Notes under the pieces: model-generated
Told to the model about the DNA's origin: nothing
Database searches by the model: none
Seen by the model: the letters and a program-made list of their open reading frames with translations, nothing else
In this document: positions 34,846-43,639 of the stretch, piece after piece
Numbering within the stretch: the stretch's first letter is position 1
How the letters are laid out: each line of letters begins with the position of its first letter
Made by a program: the position numbers and the translations under genes
Assembly: GCA_934541105.1 (NCBI GenBank)
Contig: CAKTDA010000005.1
Coordinates: forward strand, 292,023 to 356,022
Reading direction: 5' to 3'
Length of the DNA stretch: 64,000 nt
Source: an uncultured Luteitalea sp.
Lineage (GTDB): Bacteria; Acidobacteriota; Vicinamibacteria; Vicinamibacterales; Vicinamibacteraceae

Positions 34846-36177
34846 ATGCTGACGCGGCTGCGAGTGAAGAACCTCAAGGCGTGGGACGACACGCTGTGGG
34901 CCGACGGTGTCGCGTTGTCGGACATCACGCTGCTGCTCGGTCCGAACTCCGCCGGCAAGACCTCGCTGCTGCAGGTGCCGCTCGTGCTCAAGCAGACGTT
35001 CGAGAGCCCCGACCGTCTCCTGCACCTGAACCTTGGCGGGCAGAGCTCGGATCTCGTCGATCTCGGCAGCTACGCGTCGCTCGTCCACGAACGCGACCGC
35101 ACGCGAGAACTCGGCATCGGCTTCAGTGCGACAGCGCCGGACGCGACCGCGCCGATCGGATATGCCGCGACGTTCACGGCGCTGAACGGCGCGCCCGTCG
35201 TCAAGCACCTCGAGCTCAGCGAGGGCGGCGTCGCCTACTCGGTGACGCGCCAGTCGAAGGGCGGCTACCGGATCGTCGCGCCCGGGTACGACGCGCGCGC
35301 CGGCCGCGGCCGCATCGACGCGCGACGGTCGTTCCAGCCCGAACGGGCGCTCGCGTTCTCGCAGGAGGCGCTCGCGGCCGTCGGCGGGACGGCGGCGGCC
35401 ATCCAGGACCTGTCGCTGCGGCTGCGCCAGGCCATCGACGCCGTCGCGTACCTCGGACCGCTGCGTGAGCCACCCGAGCGCACGTACCTGTGGAGCGGCG
35501 TCGAGCCTCGCGACATCGGCAAGCGCGGCGAGAAGGCCGTCCACGCGCTGCTCGCGAGCGACAACACCACCGTCCGGCAGCGTCACGACGCGGAAGGCGG
35601 ACGGCAGTGGCTGGTGGGGAAGGTGTCGGAGTGGCTGGCACGGCTCGGCGTGGCCGATGAACTCGTGCTCGAGCGCCAGGGCCGTTCGCGCCACTACGAA
35701 CTCGTCGTCGTGCGCGGCCGCCAGCGCGCCAACCTGATGGACGTCGGCTTCGGCGTGTCGCAGGTGCTGCCGATGATCGTGCTGGCGCACATCGTGCCCC
35801 GTGGATCGACGATCGTCGCCGAGCAGCCGGAACTGCACCTGCACCCGCGCGCGCAGGTCGGCCTCGCCGAGCTGATGGCCGAGGTGTCGCGTGAGCGCCG
35901 CGTGCAGTTCCTCGTCGAGACGCACTCGGAGCACCTCTTCCGGCGCCTCCAGACGCTGCTGGCGCACGAGCAGCTGCTGCCCTCGCAGTGCGCCCTCTAC
36001 TTCGTGGAGGGTGGGGCCGGTGCCCCGGCACGCCTGCAGCCGCTCGAGGTGGACGAGTACGGCCGCGTGTCCAACTGGCCTGCGCAGTTCTTCGGCGATG
36101 CCATCGGCGAGACCGAGCGCCAGACGCGGCGCATGCTGGAGCGCGTGACGCGGAAGCGATCGGTGACGGGTGCCTGA
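34846..36177 (+). CDS. AAA/ABC-type ATPase of the DUF3696/OLD-like class
   Basis: 443 aa, no signal or TM. The N-terminus LRVKNLKAWDDT is the RecF/OLD-style lead-in strand. Walker A is LLGPNSAGKTS (K38). Late in the protein VAEQPELHLHPRAQVGLAELM supplies Walker B with its glutamate and the typical HLHP. LVETHSEHLFRRLQTLL is the switch region, and a DUF3696-type C-terminal segment (VDEYGRVSNWPAQFFGDAIGET) follows. There is no TOPRIM domain, unlike OLD nucleases, so catalysis presumably lies in a partner. The next gene, a PIN nuclease, overlaps its end by 8 nt, and an RNA ligase follows. This is the AAA sensor plus effector layout seen in prokaryotic conflict systems. Confidence 0.85.
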   Translation: MLTRLRVKNLKAWDDTLWADGVALSDITLLLGPNSAGKTSLLQVPLVLKQTFESPDRLLHLNLGGQSSDLVDLGSYASLVHERDRTRELGIGFSATAPDATAPIGYAATFTALNGAPVVKHLELSEGGVAYSVTRQSKGGYRIVAPGYDARAGRGRIDARRSFQPERALAFSQEALAAVGGTAAAIQDLSLRLRQAIDAVAYLGPLREPPERTYLWSGVEPRDIGKRGEKAVHALLASDNTTVRQRHDAEGGRQWLVGKVSEWLARLGVADELVLERQGRSRHYELVVVRGRQRANLMDVGFGVSQVLPMIVLAHIVPRGSTIVAEQPELHLHPRAQVGLAELMAEVSRERRVQFLVETHSEHLFRRLQTLLAHEQLLPSQCALYFVEGGAGAPARLQPLEVDEYGRVSNWPAQFFGDAIGETERQTRRMLERVTRKRSVTGA

Positions 36178-36661
36178 CTGCGTCGTGGACACCAACGTCC
36201 TGCTCGTGGCGAGCGCCGCCGAGCCGTCCTCACCGTTCGGCGACACGCACGTGCCCGCCGCCGAGCAGCACGTGGTGTTCGAGTGGCTCGCGGCGTTCCG
36301 TCGCGATCCGCACCGCCGCCTCGTCCTGGACGAGGCATGGCGGATCTACGAGGAGTACAGGAACCGGCTGACCGACCAGGACTTCGGCCTGCTCGCCATC
36401 CACGAGAAGCTGCAGGCCGCGCGCTTCGTGCCGGTCGCGTACGACGAGGCCGGCTACGCCATCCTGCCCGACGCGCTCCAGGCCTGCGATCCCTCGGACC
36501 GCAAGTTCGTCGCCGCGACGCTCGGCGATCCGGAGGGCATCACGATCGTGAATGCCGCCGATTCCGACTGGATCGAGATCGAACACGAACTCGACGCGGC
36601 CGGCGTGCGCGTCGAGCACCTCATCGGGGCGTGGCTGCGCGAGGCCATGGCGAGCCGATGA
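36170..36661 (+). CDS. PIN-domain-like nuclease
   Basis: 163 aa from GTG 36170, inside the end of the ATPase gene. The protein opens VVDTNVLLVAS with the first catalytic Asp (D7), continues with an acidic helix VLDEAWRIYEEYRN (D54/E55 and E61/E62 as candidates), CDPSDRKFVAATLG (D110), and ends with NAADSDW (D131/D133). This is the four-acidic-residue PIN pattern of metal-dependent RNases such as VapC. The domain is larger than VapC (usually ~130 aa), with an insertion after beta-1. No antitoxin gene is adjacent; the ATPase in front is the natural regulator. RNA cleavage is inferred from the fold. Confidence 0.8.
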   Translation: MPDCVVDTNVLLVASAAEPSSPFGDTHVPAAEQHVVFEWLAAFRRDPHRRLVLDEAWRIYEEYRNRLTDQDFGLLAIHEKLQAARFVPVAYDEAGYAILPDALQACDPSDRKFVAATLGDPEGITIVNAADSDWIEIEHELDAAGVRVEHLIGAWLREAMASR

Positions 36662-37341
36662 GCAGCACCGGGTTCTTCCGTTTCCCCCACACCCCGCATC
36701 TCGTGTGGCTCGGCGAGGTGCCCCCGCGCGCCGACAAGGTGTTGTCCACGCAGGAGGCCGAGGCGCTGCTCGCGCACGACGTGACCGTGGAGGAGAAGGT
36801 CGATGGCGCGAACGTCGGGCTGTCGATTGGCGAGGATGGCGACCTGCGCGCGCAGAACCGCGGCGCGTACGTCACGCGCGACGGCTGTCATCCGCAGTTC
36901 AGGCCGCTGTTCCGCTGGATGCACGAGCGCCGGTACGCGCTGCTCGACGCACTGCCGCCGCACGTCATCGTCTTCGGCGAGTGGTGCTACGCCGTGCACA
37001 GCGTCCGCTATACGCGCCTGCCCGACTGGTTCCTCGCCTTCGACGTGTTCGACCGCCACACCGGCTCGTTCTGGGACATGCCGCGCCGCGACGCCCTCTG
37101 CGACGCGCTCGGCCTCGTCCGCGTGCCGCTCATTGCCAGCGGCCGCATCGCCCTCGACGACGTACCCGCGCTGCTCGGCCCGTCCCGCCTCGCGGATGGA
37201 CCGGCCGAGGGCGCGTACCTGAAGTGGTCGGCGGGCGGCAATGCCGGCAGCCGCGCCAAGGTCGTGCGCCCCACGTTCGTGCAGGGCATCGACACGCACT
37301 GGTCGGGCCGGACGATGCAGGTGAACGCGCTGGCGGGGTGA
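36658..37341 (+). CDS. RNA ligase family protein (Rnl2-like)
   Basis: 227 aa from ATG 36658, overlapping the PIN stop by 4 nt (ATGA). Nucleotidyltransferase motifs are in order: motif I EKVDGAN with nucleotidyl-lysine Lys47, NRGAYVTR (motif Ia region), FGEWC (motif III, E108), FLAFDVFD (motif IIIa), EGAYLKW (motif IV, E184 and K189) and RAKVVRP (motif V, K201). This is the Rnl2/T4-type RNA ligase core without the C-terminal domain of larger ligases. Known family role: ATP-dependent sealing of RNA breaks. Its place behind a PIN RNase and AAA ATPase suggests repair or reversal of the RNase cut. Confidence 0.88.
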   Translation: MSSTGFFRFPHTPHLVWLGEVPPRADKVLSTQEAEALLAHDVTVEEKVDGANVGLSIGEDGDLRAQNRGAYVTRDGCHPQFRPLFRWMHERRYALLDALPPHVIVFGEWCYAVHSVRYTRLPDWFLAFDVFDRHTGSFWDMPRRDALCDALGLVRVPLIASGRIALDDVPALLGPSRLADGPAEGAYLKWSAGGNAGSRAKVVRPTFVQGIDTHWSGRTMQVNALAG

Positions 37342-37347
37342 GGCCGA

Positions 37348-38250
37348 CTACCGGCGACCGAGCGTGGCCACGGCGTGCTCGATGACGCCCTCCGCCTCCC
37401 CGAGCGCGTGGCTCGCCGCCTCGCGGGACCGCCCCGTCCGGGCCATCACGACGGCCGTCGCCAGGTCGCCGCCGGCTGCCTCGAGCGCTGCCACGGCTGC
37501 CGTTTCGTCGAGCGACGCCTCCGACTGCAGGATCCGGACGGCCCGCGCATGGAGCTTGCTGTTGCGCGCCCGCATGTTCGTCATCCGGTTGCCGTGCACG
37601 TACCCGAGCTGGATCATCGTGGCCGTCGAGATCATGTTCAGCACGAGTTTCTGGGCCGTGCCGGCCTTCATGCGTGTCGATCCCGCCACGACCTCCGGAC
37701 CGACGACCGGCACGATCGCAACGTCCACGGCCTCGGTGATTGCCGAGCCCGGCACGCAGGTGATTGCCGCCGTGAACGCGCCAATCGATCGCGCGTGCGC
37801 CACGGCACCAATGGTGTAGGGCGTACGGCCCGACGCGGCGATGCCGATCACCGCATCGGCCGCCGTGACGTCGCGCGCGGCGATGTCGCGCGCCCCGGCG
37901 TCGCGGTCGTCCTCGGACGCCTCCACCGCGCGATGGCAGGCCTCGTAGCCGCCCGCAATCACGCCCTGGACGAGTTCGGCGGGCACGCCATACGTCGGCG
38001 GACACTCCGACGCGTCGAGCACGCCGAGCCGGCCCGACGTGCCCGTGCCTACGTAGATCAGCCGGCCGCCGTCGCGCAGTCGTCCGACGACACCTTCCAC
38101 GGCGCGCGTGATGCTCGGCAGTTCGCGGCGGACCGCCAACGGGACGCCGTGGTCCTCGTCGTTGATGAGGGCCAGCGCGTCGGCAGTCGGGAGGCTGTCG
38201 ATGCCGCGGGTCCGCTCGTTCTCCTGCTCGGTGATGGGGAGGTCGGCCAT
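37348..38250 (-). CDS. murQ: N-acetylmuramic acid 6-phosphate etherase
   Basis: 300 aa from ATG 38250. Cytoplasmic SIS-domain lyase that splits the lactyl ether of MurNAc-6-phosphate to GlcNAc-6-phosphate and D-lactate in cell-wall recycling. Family signatures: LPITEQENERTRGIDSLP, LIYVGTGTSGRLGVLDASECPPTYG, VIGIAASGRTPYTIGAV, VAGSTRMKAGTAQKLVLNMIST and GNRMTNMRARNSKLHARAVRIL. Length is as expected. The gene stands alone, convergent with the RNA ligase gene (6 bp between stops). Confidence 0.95.
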   Translation of the reverse strand: MADLPITEQENERTRGIDSLPTADALALINDEDHGVPLAVRRELPSITRAVEGVVGRLRDGGRLIYVGTGTSGRLGVLDASECPPTYGVPAELVQGVIAGGYEACHRAVEASEDDRDAGARDIAARDVTAADAVIGIAASGRTPYTIGAVAHARSIGAFTAAITCVPGSAITEAVDVAIVPVVGPEVVAGSTRMKAGTAQKLVLNMISTATMIQLGYVHGNRMTNMRARNSKLHARAVRILQSEASLDETAAVAALEAAGGDLATAVVMARTGRSREAASHALGEAEGVIEHAVATLGRR

Positions 38251-38343
38251 GCCGGCAAGGAGTGTAGCGCGCCCCGCCACGGGCGCGCTCGCTCATGGCC
38301 GGGCTCGGCGTACTCTCTTACGCACATCCGACAAGGAGTCTTC

Positions 38344-40014
38344 GTGCCACGAACCGTGCCCCTGACGCTCGTCGCCCTGCTCGTCGCAGGTTGCACCCCG
38401 AACCGCGACGCGGCGCCGTCCGCCACTGCCCCCGTGACGCTCGCCATCGTCGGCGCCCGCGTCTGGACCGGCGACGACGCGCACCCGACCGCGGAGGCCA
38501 TCGCGATCGCCGGCGACCGCATCGCACACGTCGGGAGCACGGCCGACGTGAAGTCGATGGCCGGCGAGGCCCGCGTGATCGACGCCGGCGGCCGGCTCGT
38601 GGTGCCCGGGTTCATCGACACGCACGTGCACTTCATCGACGGCGGCTTCAGGCTCGCCTCCGTGCAGTTGCGGGATGCGGCGACGCGCGAGGAGTTCGCA
38701 CGGCGCATCGGGGCCTTCGCGGCCGGCGTGCCGGCCGGCACGTGGATCATGGGCGGGGACTGGGACCACGAGATGTGGGGCGGCGAGTTGCCGACGCGCG
38801 ACTGGATCGACGAAGTCACGCCCGATCACCCCGTGTGGATCAACAGGCTCGACGGCCACATGTCGCTGGCCAACACCGCGGCGTTGCGCGCCGCTGATGT
38901 GGACGAACGGACGCCGGCCGTGGACGGCGGCGAGATCGTGCGCGGTGCCCGCGGCCGGCCGACCGGCATCCTCAAGGACAACGCGATGGCGCTCGTGGAC
39001 CGTGTCGTGCCGCCGCCCTCGGAGGCGATGCTCGATCGGGCGCTCGACGCGGCGATGGCGCACGTCGCCGCACAGGGCGTCACGACCGTGCACCACATGG
39101 GCGGCTGGAGCGAGCTCGAGACCTTCACGCGCGCGCGGCGGGCCGACAGGCTGCGGACGCGCATCTACGCGGCCGTTCCGCTTCGCGACTGGGAACGGCT
39201 GCGTGACCGCGTCGCCGCGGAGGGCCGCGGCGACGAGTGGCTCCGCATCGGCATGCTGAAGGGATTCGTGGACGGGTCACTCGGCTCGAAGACAGCACTC
39301 TTCGATGACCCGTACGAGGGCAGCACCGACGACCGCGGCCTCGCAGTGACGCCGTCCGCCGACCTGCGCGCCTGGATTGCCGGCGCCGATCGTGCCTCGC
39401 TGCACGTGGCGGTCCACGCCATCGGCGATCGCGCGAACCGGCAACTCCTCGACATCTACGAGCAGGTCGCGCGCGACAACGGCGCCCGCGACCGCCGCTT
39501 CCGCATCGAGCACGCGCAACACCTCGCGCGGCCCGACATCGCACGCTTCGCGGCGCTCGGCGTCGTCCCCAGCATGCAGCCGTATCACGCCATCGACGAT
39601 GGACGGTGGGCCGAACGGGTCATCGGCAGCGAACGCATCAGGACGACATATGCGTTCAGGTCGCTGCTCGACGCGGGTGCGCGTGTCGCGTTCGGATCGG
39701 ATTGGCATGTGGCGCCGCCGGTGCCGCTGATGGGGATCTACGCCGCGGTGACGCGCCGCACGCTCGACGATGCCAACCCGGACGGCTGGGTGCCCGGTGA
39801 ACGCATCACGGTGGAGGAGGCATTGCGTGCCTACACGGCGGCTGGCGCCTGGGCGGGCTTCGACGAAGCGAACCGCGGCGTGTTGAGCCCCGGCCGCCTC
39901 GCCGACGTCGTGATTGTCGACCGCGACATCCTGACCGTCGATCCCGTGACGATACGCGACGCGACGGTGACGACGACGATCGTCGGTGGACGGGTGGTCC
40001 ACGAGGCGCCGTAG
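38344..40014 (+). CDS. Lipoprotein amidohydrolase (YtcJ-like)
   Basis: 556 aa from GTG 38344, placed 5 nt after AAGGAG. Signal peptide with lipobox LLVAGC, so probably lipid-anchored. The amidohydrolase metal motif is GFIDTHVHFIDGG; the YtcJ-type landmarks are NRLDGHMSLANTAAL, LKDNAMAL, MLKGFVDGSLGSKTALF, VHAIGDRANRQLL, RIEHAQHLARPDI, FGSDWHVAPPVPLMGIY and C-terminal GRLADVVIVDRDILT. The HxH pair, the HAIGD and EHAQ histidines and the SDWHV aspartate are all present. Family members hydrolyse varied amide or ester bonds; the substrate is unknown. Confidence 0.9.
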   Translation: MPRTVPLTLVALLVAGCTPNRDAAPSATAPVTLAIVGARVWTGDDAHPTAEAIAIAGDRIAHVGSTADVKSMAGEARVIDAGGRLVVPGFIDTHVHFIDGGFRLASVQLRDAATREEFARRIGAFAAGVPAGTWIMGGDWDHEMWGGELPTRDWIDEVTPDHPVWINRLDGHMSLANTAALRAADVDERTPAVDGGEIVRGARGRPTGILKDNAMALVDRVVPPPSEAMLDRALDAAMAHVAAQGVTTVHHMGGWSELETFTRARRADRLRTRIYAAVPLRDWERLRDRVAAEGRGDEWLRIGMLKGFVDGSLGSKTALFDDPYEGSTDDRGLAVTPSADLRAWIAGADRASLHVAVHAIGDRANRQLLDIYEQVARDNGARDRRFRIEHAQHLARPDIARFAALGVVPSMQPYHAIDDGRWAERVIGSERIRTTYAFRSLLDAGARVAFGSDWHVAPPVPLMGIYAAVTRRTLDDANPDGWVPGERITVEEALRAYTAAGAWAGFDEANRGVLSPGRLADVVIVDRDILTVDPVTIRDATVTTTIVGGRVVHEAP

Positions 40015-40025
40015 CGTCCCGTCTG

Positions 40026-40115
40026 CTACTCGCGGCGCAGCAGCCACACGAGTGGCCGGCGGACGAGTGCGAGCGCGGGAACGACCGCTGCGAGACCACA
40101 GGTCACGAGCGCGTC
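40026..40115 (-). pseudogene. Possible 3' remnant of a MacB/FtsX-type permease
   Basis: On the minus strand the stretch DALVTCGLAAVVPALALVRR followed by PLVWLLRRE and a stop resembles the last TM helix and basic, E-ending tail of MacB-type permeases, of which an intact copy ends at 47496 (LRQQPAQLLREE). No upstream coding continues in this frame. The match is short and by eye; chance is possible. Confidence 0.25.
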
Positions 40116-40164
40116 ACGATCCCACTTTCGGGACGCGCCGTTCCGCCAGTGGGATACCCGTGAC
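40113..40164. promoter_or_regulatory. Long imperfect inverted repeat before the export cassette
   Basis: GTCAC (40113-40117) and GTGAC (40160-40164) flank ATCCCACT (40119-40126) and its complement AGTGGGAT (40148-40155), with a further partly paired CGGGACG/CGTTCCG core inside. It lies 50 bp before the HlyD-type gene. It may be a binding site for the cassette's response regulator or a hairpin; no known operator consensus was matched. Confidence 0.4.
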
Positions 40165-40214
40165 CGGCTCATGCGCCCGACCGCTGCTCGCGGCACGCCG
40201 TGCGGCATGGCCCG

Positions 40215-41492
40215 ATGTTTGCGACCAGCGTCGGCGTGCCGGACGTCTCGCTCACACCGCAGGAACGTCGTCGCCGCCGCTGGCGGCGCCTCCGCATGCC
40301 GCTCGCGGCCCTCGCGCTCGCCATCGGCGGCGGCGCGACGGTCATGCGCATGGCACCGGCGGCGCCGACCGTCGATGGCGCGCCGCTGTGGTTCGACACG
40401 GTGGCACACGGAGAGCTCGTTCGCGAAGTGCGTGGCACAGGCACGCTCGTGCCGGTGGACACCGCGTGGATTCCCGCGGCCACCGATGGCCGCGTCGCAC
40501 GCATCCTCCTGCGCCCCGGCGCGCAGGTCGGCCCCGACGATGTGATCCTCGAGTTGCAGAATCCCGGCCTGGCCCAGGAGGTGCTCGATACGCGGCTGCA
40601 GTTGCAGGCCGCCGAGGCGAGGCTTCGCCGTGCCGACGCCGACGCGACGACGGCGCTGCTGGCGCAGGAGGCACTCCTTGCCCAGACCGAAGCGCAGTAC
40701 GAGGAGGCGCGCGCCGACGCGGAGGCCGACCAGGCGCTGCTCGGCGACGGCCTCGTCTCGGAACTGCAGCATCGCCGCACCTCGTCACGTGCGCGTTCGC
40801 TCGCGATGCAGGTGGCTGCCGAACGCAAGCGCCTCGACGTCGGCATCGGGATGCGCCCGTCGCAGATCGCCGAACAGCAGGCCGAGGTTGCGCGGATGCG
40901 CGCCCTGCTCGCCCTGAAGGAAGCCCAGCTCGGCCAGCTCGCGGTGCGCGCCGGCATGGCCGGTGTGCTCCAGGCGGTGCCCGTCGAAGTCGGGAGCCAG
41001 ATCGCAGCGGGCACCAACGTCGCGCGCGTTGCCGATCCCACGCAGCTCAAGGCGCAGGTGCGTGTGCCCGAGACGCAGGCGCGCGACGTCCAGATCGGCC
41101 AGGTCGCGCGCGTGGACACGCGCAACGGCATTGCCGAGGGGCGCGTGTCGCGCGTCGATCCGGCGGCCGTGAGCGGGACGGTGCTCGTGGACATCGCGTT
41201 CACGGGTGCCGTGCCTGCTGGTGCGCGCCCCGATCTCTCGGTCGACGGCATCGTCGAGATCGAGCGGCTTGCGAACGTGCTGTACATGGCGCGGCCGGCA
41301 TCGGGGCAGGAGGGCGGCACCATCAGTCTCTTCGTGATGGATGTCGACGGGATGGCGCAGCGGCGCCAGGTGCGCCTCGGCAAGGGGTCGGTGCGGCACA
41401 TCCAGGTGGTCGACGGGCTGCGAGAGGGCGAGCGCGTGGTGCTGTCGGACATGTCGGCCTGGGATGCCGTCGACCGGCTGCAGATCAAGTAG
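40215..41492 (+). CDS. HlyD-type periplasmic adaptor of an ABC export cassette
   Basis: 425 aa from ATG 40215. A basic N-terminus (ERRRRRWRRLRM) precedes one TM helix (PLAALALAIGGGATVM), then a periplasmic adaptor: barrel-sandwich start VREVRGTGTLVPVDTAWIPAATDGRVARILLRPGAQV, a long coiled coil (about residues 115-235, many Ala/Glu/Arg/Leu heptads), the second barrel half and MP domain (VARVADPTQLKAQVRVPE...). It would couple the inner-membrane pump to an outer-membrane exit. First gene of the cassette with a MacB-type ATPase (25 bp downstream), a two-component pair and a permease. Confidence 0.88.
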   Translation: MFATSVGVPDVSLTPQERRRRRWRRLRMPLAALALAIGGGATVMRMAPAAPTVDGAPLWFDTVAHGELVREVRGTGTLVPVDTAWIPAATDGRVARILLRPGAQVGPDDVILELQNPGLAQEVLDTRLQLQAAEARLRRADADATTALLAQEALLAQTEAQYEEARADAEADQALLGDGLVSELQHRRTSSRARSLAMQVAAERKRLDVGIGMRPSQIAEQQAEVARMRALLALKEAQLGQLAVRAGMAGVLQAVPVEVGSQIAAGTNVARVADPTQLKAQVRVPETQARDVQIGQVARVDTRNGIAEGRVSRVDPAAVSGTVLVDIAFTGAVPAGARPDLSVDGIVEIERLANVLYMARPASGQEGGTISLFVMDVDGMAQRRQVRLGKGSVRHIQVVDGLREGERVVLSDMSAWDAVDRLQIK

Positions 41493-41517
41493 AGTCAGCT
41501 TCAGGAACAGGACGGCC

Positions 41518-42249
41518 ATGGCAAGTTCCCTGATTCGCCTCGAAGGCATCCGGAAGGTGTTCGAGGGCGACGAGATCCAGACCCACGCACTCGACGGCAT
41601 CCATCTCGCGATCGAGGTCGGCGAGTACGTCGCCATCGAAGGCCCCTCGGGCTGCGGCAAGTCCACGCTGCTGTCGATTCTCGGCCTCCTCGACACCCCG
41701 ACCGAGGGGCGCTACTGGCTCAACGGCCGTGCGGTCGAGAGCCTGTCGGTGGCCGAGCGAGCGCGCACGCGCAACCGCGAGATCGGGTTCATCTTCCAGA
41801 GCTTCAACCTCATTGGCGACCTGTCGGTCTACGAGAACGTGGAGCTGCCGCTCACGTACATGGGCATGGGCGGCGCGGAGCGTCGCCGGCGCGTGGAGCA
41901 GGCCCTCGAGCGCGTGGGCATGGGGCACCGGGCGCGGCACCTGCCGGGGCAGCTCTCGGGCGGCCAGCAGCAGCGCGTTGCCGTGGCGCGCGCCGTGGTC
42001 ACGCAGCCGTCGATCCTCCTGGCCGACGAGCCCACGGGCAACCTCGATTCCCACAACGGCGAACTCGTGATGCAACTGCTGCGCGAGCTGCACCGCGACG
42101 GCGCGACGATCTGCATGGTCACCCACGACCCACGGTATGCGGCGCACGCGAGCCGCACGGTGCACCTCTTCGACGGCCGCGTCGTGCAGGAGGAGATCGC
42201 GGCGGTGGGCGCCGAGGCGTCGGCCGCCGCGCACGACACGCCCCGGTAG
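41518..42249 (+). CDS. MacB/LolD-type ABC ATPase
   Basis: 243 aa. Walker A GPSGCGKST, Q-loop FQSFNLI, signature LSGGQQQRVAVARA, Walker B ILLADEPTGNLDS, H-loop VTHDPRYA: all intact. The PTGNLD block is specific to the LolD/MacB subfamily, which powers FtsX-like 'mechanotransmission' permeases. Its natural partner in this cassette is the FtsX-type permease at 45091, two genes downstream, because no permease immediately follows. The C-terminal 15 residues are an Ala-rich tail. Confidence 0.92.
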   Translation: MASSLIRLEGIRKVFEGDEIQTHALDGIHLAIEVGEYVAIEGPSGCGKSTLLSILGLLDTPTEGRYWLNGRAVESLSVAERARTRNREIGFIFQSFNLIGDLSVYENVELPLTYMGMGGAERRRRVEQALERVGMGHRARHLPGQLSGGQQQRVAVARAVVTQPSILLADEPTGNLDSHNGELVMQLLRELHRDGATICMVTHDPRYAAHASRTVHLFDGRVVQEEIAAVGAEASAAAHDTPR

Positions 42250-42259
42250 ACTGCCGGTG

Positions 42260-43636
42260 ATGGTGACGCCTGCCCCGTCCCGCTCCAGGGCCCGCGTGCT
42301 CGTTGCCGACGACCAGCCCGACGTGCTCGAGGCGGTGCGGCTGCTCCTGAAGCTCGAAGGCTACGACGTGGACAGTGTCGGATCGCCCGCGGCCGTCCTC
42401 GCGGCGGTCGAGGGCGGCCAGCACGACGTCGCACTCATCGACCTCAACTACGCGCGCGACACGACATCCGGCCTCGAAGGCCTCGACCTGCTGACGCGGC
42501 TGCGCCATGTCGATTGGACCCTGCCCGTGGTCGTGATGACGGCGTGGGGCACCGTGGACATCGCCGTGGATGCGATGCGCCGCGGCGCGGGCGACTTCAT
42601 CCAGAAGCCGTGGGAGAACGCCAGGTTGCTCGCGGTGCTCCACTCGCAGGTGGAGCTCGGGCGCGCGCAGCGTCGTGCGCGGCGGCTCGAAGCCGAGAAC
42701 GCCTTCCTGAGGCCTGCGCAGGTCGGCGCGCTCGTCGCGGCCTCGCCGGCGATGCAGCCGGTGCTGCAGGTGCTCGCGCGTGTCGGGCCGTCGGACGCGC
42801 ACGTGCTCATCACCGGCGAGAACGGCACGGGCAAGACGCTGTTCGCGCGCGCGCTGCACGAAGCGTCGGCACGTGCGGCGGCGCCGTTCGTGGCGGTCAA
42901 CACGGGCGGCCTGTCGGAGACGCTCGTCGACAGCGAGTTGTTCGGCCACGAGCGCGGCGCGTTCACGGACGCGCGCGTCGAGCGTCTCGGACGCTTCGAA
43001 GTCGCCGACGGCGGCACGCTGTTCCTCGACGAGATCGCGAACATGCCGGCGTCGGTGCAGGCCCGCCTGCTGCGCGTGCTCGAGACGCGGGAGTTCGAGC
43101 GGCTCGGGTCCTCGCGGACGCGCCGTGTGGACGTCCGCCTTGTCTCGGCCACGAATGCGGATCTGCACGCCGAGGTCGATGCCGGCCGCTTCCGGCGCGA
43201 CCTGCTGTTCCGGCTCAACACCGTCGAAGTCCACATGCCGCCGCTCCGCGACAGGCGTGAGGACATCCCGGTGCTCGCGTCTGCGTTCCTCGCACGTCAT
43301 GCCCGACGGTACGGCAAGGCCGTCGAGGGCTTCGAGCCGTCCGCGATGCAGGCCATGCTCGAGCACGCCTGGCCGGGCAACATCCGTGAACTGGAGCACG
43401 CCATCGAGCGTGCGGTGCTGATGACCGATGGCCCGCGCATCCGCACCGGGGCGCTCGCATTGCGCGCGTCACACGACGGCGGACCGCGCATCGACGACAT
43501 GAGCCTCGAGGACGTGGAGGCCTACCTCGTGCGGAAGGCCCTCGACCGGCACGGACGCAACGTGAATGCCGCCGCCGAGGCGCTCGGGCTGAGTCGCAGC
43601 GCGATGTACCGGCGGATGCAGCGCTACGGCCTGTAA
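42260..43636 (+). CDS. NtrC-type response regulator with GAFTDA loop
   Basis: 458 aa. The receiver domain (residues ~10-125) has acidic pocket VADDQ, phosphoacceptor Asp61 (LIDLNYA) and Lys116 (IQKP). The AAA+ sigma54-activator domain (~155-395) has Walker A GENGTGKT (186-193), Walker B GTLFLDEIANMP and an arginine-finger region. The loop that normally reads GAFTGA is GAFTDA here (233-238), so contact with sigma54 may be altered. The C-terminal Fis-type HTH ends NVNAAAEALGLSRSAMYRRMQRYGL. Partner of the histidine kinase 3 bp downstream; probable target: the export cassette itself. Confidence 0.9.
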   Translation: MVTPAPSRSRARVLVADDQPDVLEAVRLLLKLEGYDVDSVGSPAAVLAAVEGGQHDVALIDLNYARDTTSGLEGLDLLTRLRHVDWTLPVVVMTAWGTVDIAVDAMRRGAGDFIQKPWENARLLAVLHSQVELGRAQRRARRLEAENAFLRPAQVGALVAASPAMQPVLQVLARVGPSDAHVLITGENGTGKTLFARALHEASARAAAPFVAVNTGGLSETLVDSELFGHERGAFTDARVERLGRFEVADGGTLFLDEIANMPASVQARLLRVLETREFERLGSSRTRRVDVRLVSATNADLHAEVDAGRFRRDLLFRLNTVEVHMPPLRDRREDIPVLASAFLARHARRYGKAVEGFEPSAMQAMLEHAWPGNIRELEHAIERAVLMTDGPRIRTGALALRASHDGGPRIDDMSLEDVEAYLVRKALDRHGRNVNAAAEALGLSRSAMYRRMQRYGL

Positions 43637-43639
43637 GCG

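Noticed and set aside
40186..40212. Possible sigma54 (-24/-12) promoter before the HlyD-type gene
   Set aside because: Only the GGCACG half fits the consensus; the -12 half does not, so it was not called.
42247..42252. TAGACT as a -10 box before the response regulator
   Set aside because: It includes the stop codon of the ATPase gene in the middle of an operon; probably coincidence.
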